Of a stretch of DNA of 33,782 nucleotides, positions 33,764 through 33,782 are shown one piece after another. The translations under genes and the position numbers were made by a program. The notes beneath the pieces are model-generated. The model saw nothing but the letters and a program-made list of their open reading frames with translations. It did no database searches and was not told the DNA's origin. Source of the stretch: Clostridia bacterium. GTDB lineage: Bacteria > Bacillota > Clostridia > Peptostreptococcales > Caminicellaceae. Where the stretch lies: NCBI GenBank assembly GCA_022361035.1, contig JAKSBP010000001.1, forward strand, positions 1 to 33,782, in the 5' to 3' direction. Within the stretch, counting starts at the first letter, position 1; the number at the start of each line of letters is the position of its first letter.

Positions 33764-33782
33764 GTAGTACGTTAACATTTTC

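Overview
The window is AT-rich DNA from a low-GC Gram-positive bacterium. Strong AGGAGG-type ribosome binding sites, PTS and rbs operons, a sigma-54 activator, a clostridial-type flavin/iron-sulfur enoate reductase family protein and a spore-coat (CotA-type) laccase point to an endospore-forming, mainly anaerobic member of the Clostridia or a relative. The species cannot be fixed from the sequence. No rRNA, tRNA, CRISPR array or intact insertion sequence was seen. Nearly all genes lie on the minus strand; the exceptions are two genes at the left edge and the trmO-like gene near the right.

Layout. 1-1225 (+): the 3' end of a secreted two-module protein and a small membrane-anchored protein. 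1226-1663: intergenic DNA with gene remnants and a hairpin. 1664-8050 (-): an amino-sugar operon made of a PRD/EIIB/EIIA activator, Ula-type PTS IIB and IIC, a SIS phosphosugar protein, nagA and nagB. 8263-9205 (-): a membrane-anchored zinc-finger protein and a MarR regulator with its own promoter. 9312-11622 (-): a three-gene ABC-2 exporter. 11980-17657 (-): an M20 peptidase, a YfcC-type carrier and a class I amidotransferase-like hydrolase. This unit is preceded by a clear -24/-12 (sigma-54) promoter and the gene for a sigma-54 activator that has an unusual winged-helix C-terminus. 18067-20418 (-): a two-gene redox unit (Old Yellow Enzyme/FAD/4Fe-4S reductase plus a small monooxygenase-fold protein), with a sigma-A promoter whose -10 box sits inside a perfect inverted repeat. 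20569-21820: an intergenic zone with a long hairpin, a structured repeat element and an unlisted 39-residue cationic mini-protein. 21887-24533 (-): an anchored hypothetical protein and a soluble chemoreceptor fused to a glycine-betaine-type binding domain. 24846-30961 (-): a complete ribose operon, rbsRKDACB, with nested palindromes in its control regions. 31078-33556: a truncated GyrI-like protein, a TrmO-like methyltransferase (+) and a CotA-like laccase (-). A second copy of the structured repeat closes the window.

The genes form several substrate-linked modules. The amino-sugar operon should import a sugar as its phosphate and feed it through deacetylation and deamination to fructose-6-phosphate. 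The sigma-54 module joins uptake with two hydrolases that, by family, often act on glutamate conjugates. The rbs operon imports and phosphorylates ribose.

The most novel-looking items are: (1) the repeat element at 20681-20833 and 33653-33763, whose hairpin core is conserved while its long flanking arms differ in sequence but stay self-complementary; (2) the cytoplasmic chemoreceptor-OpuAC fusion; (3) the sigma-54 promoter and activator pair; (4) the mini-protein.
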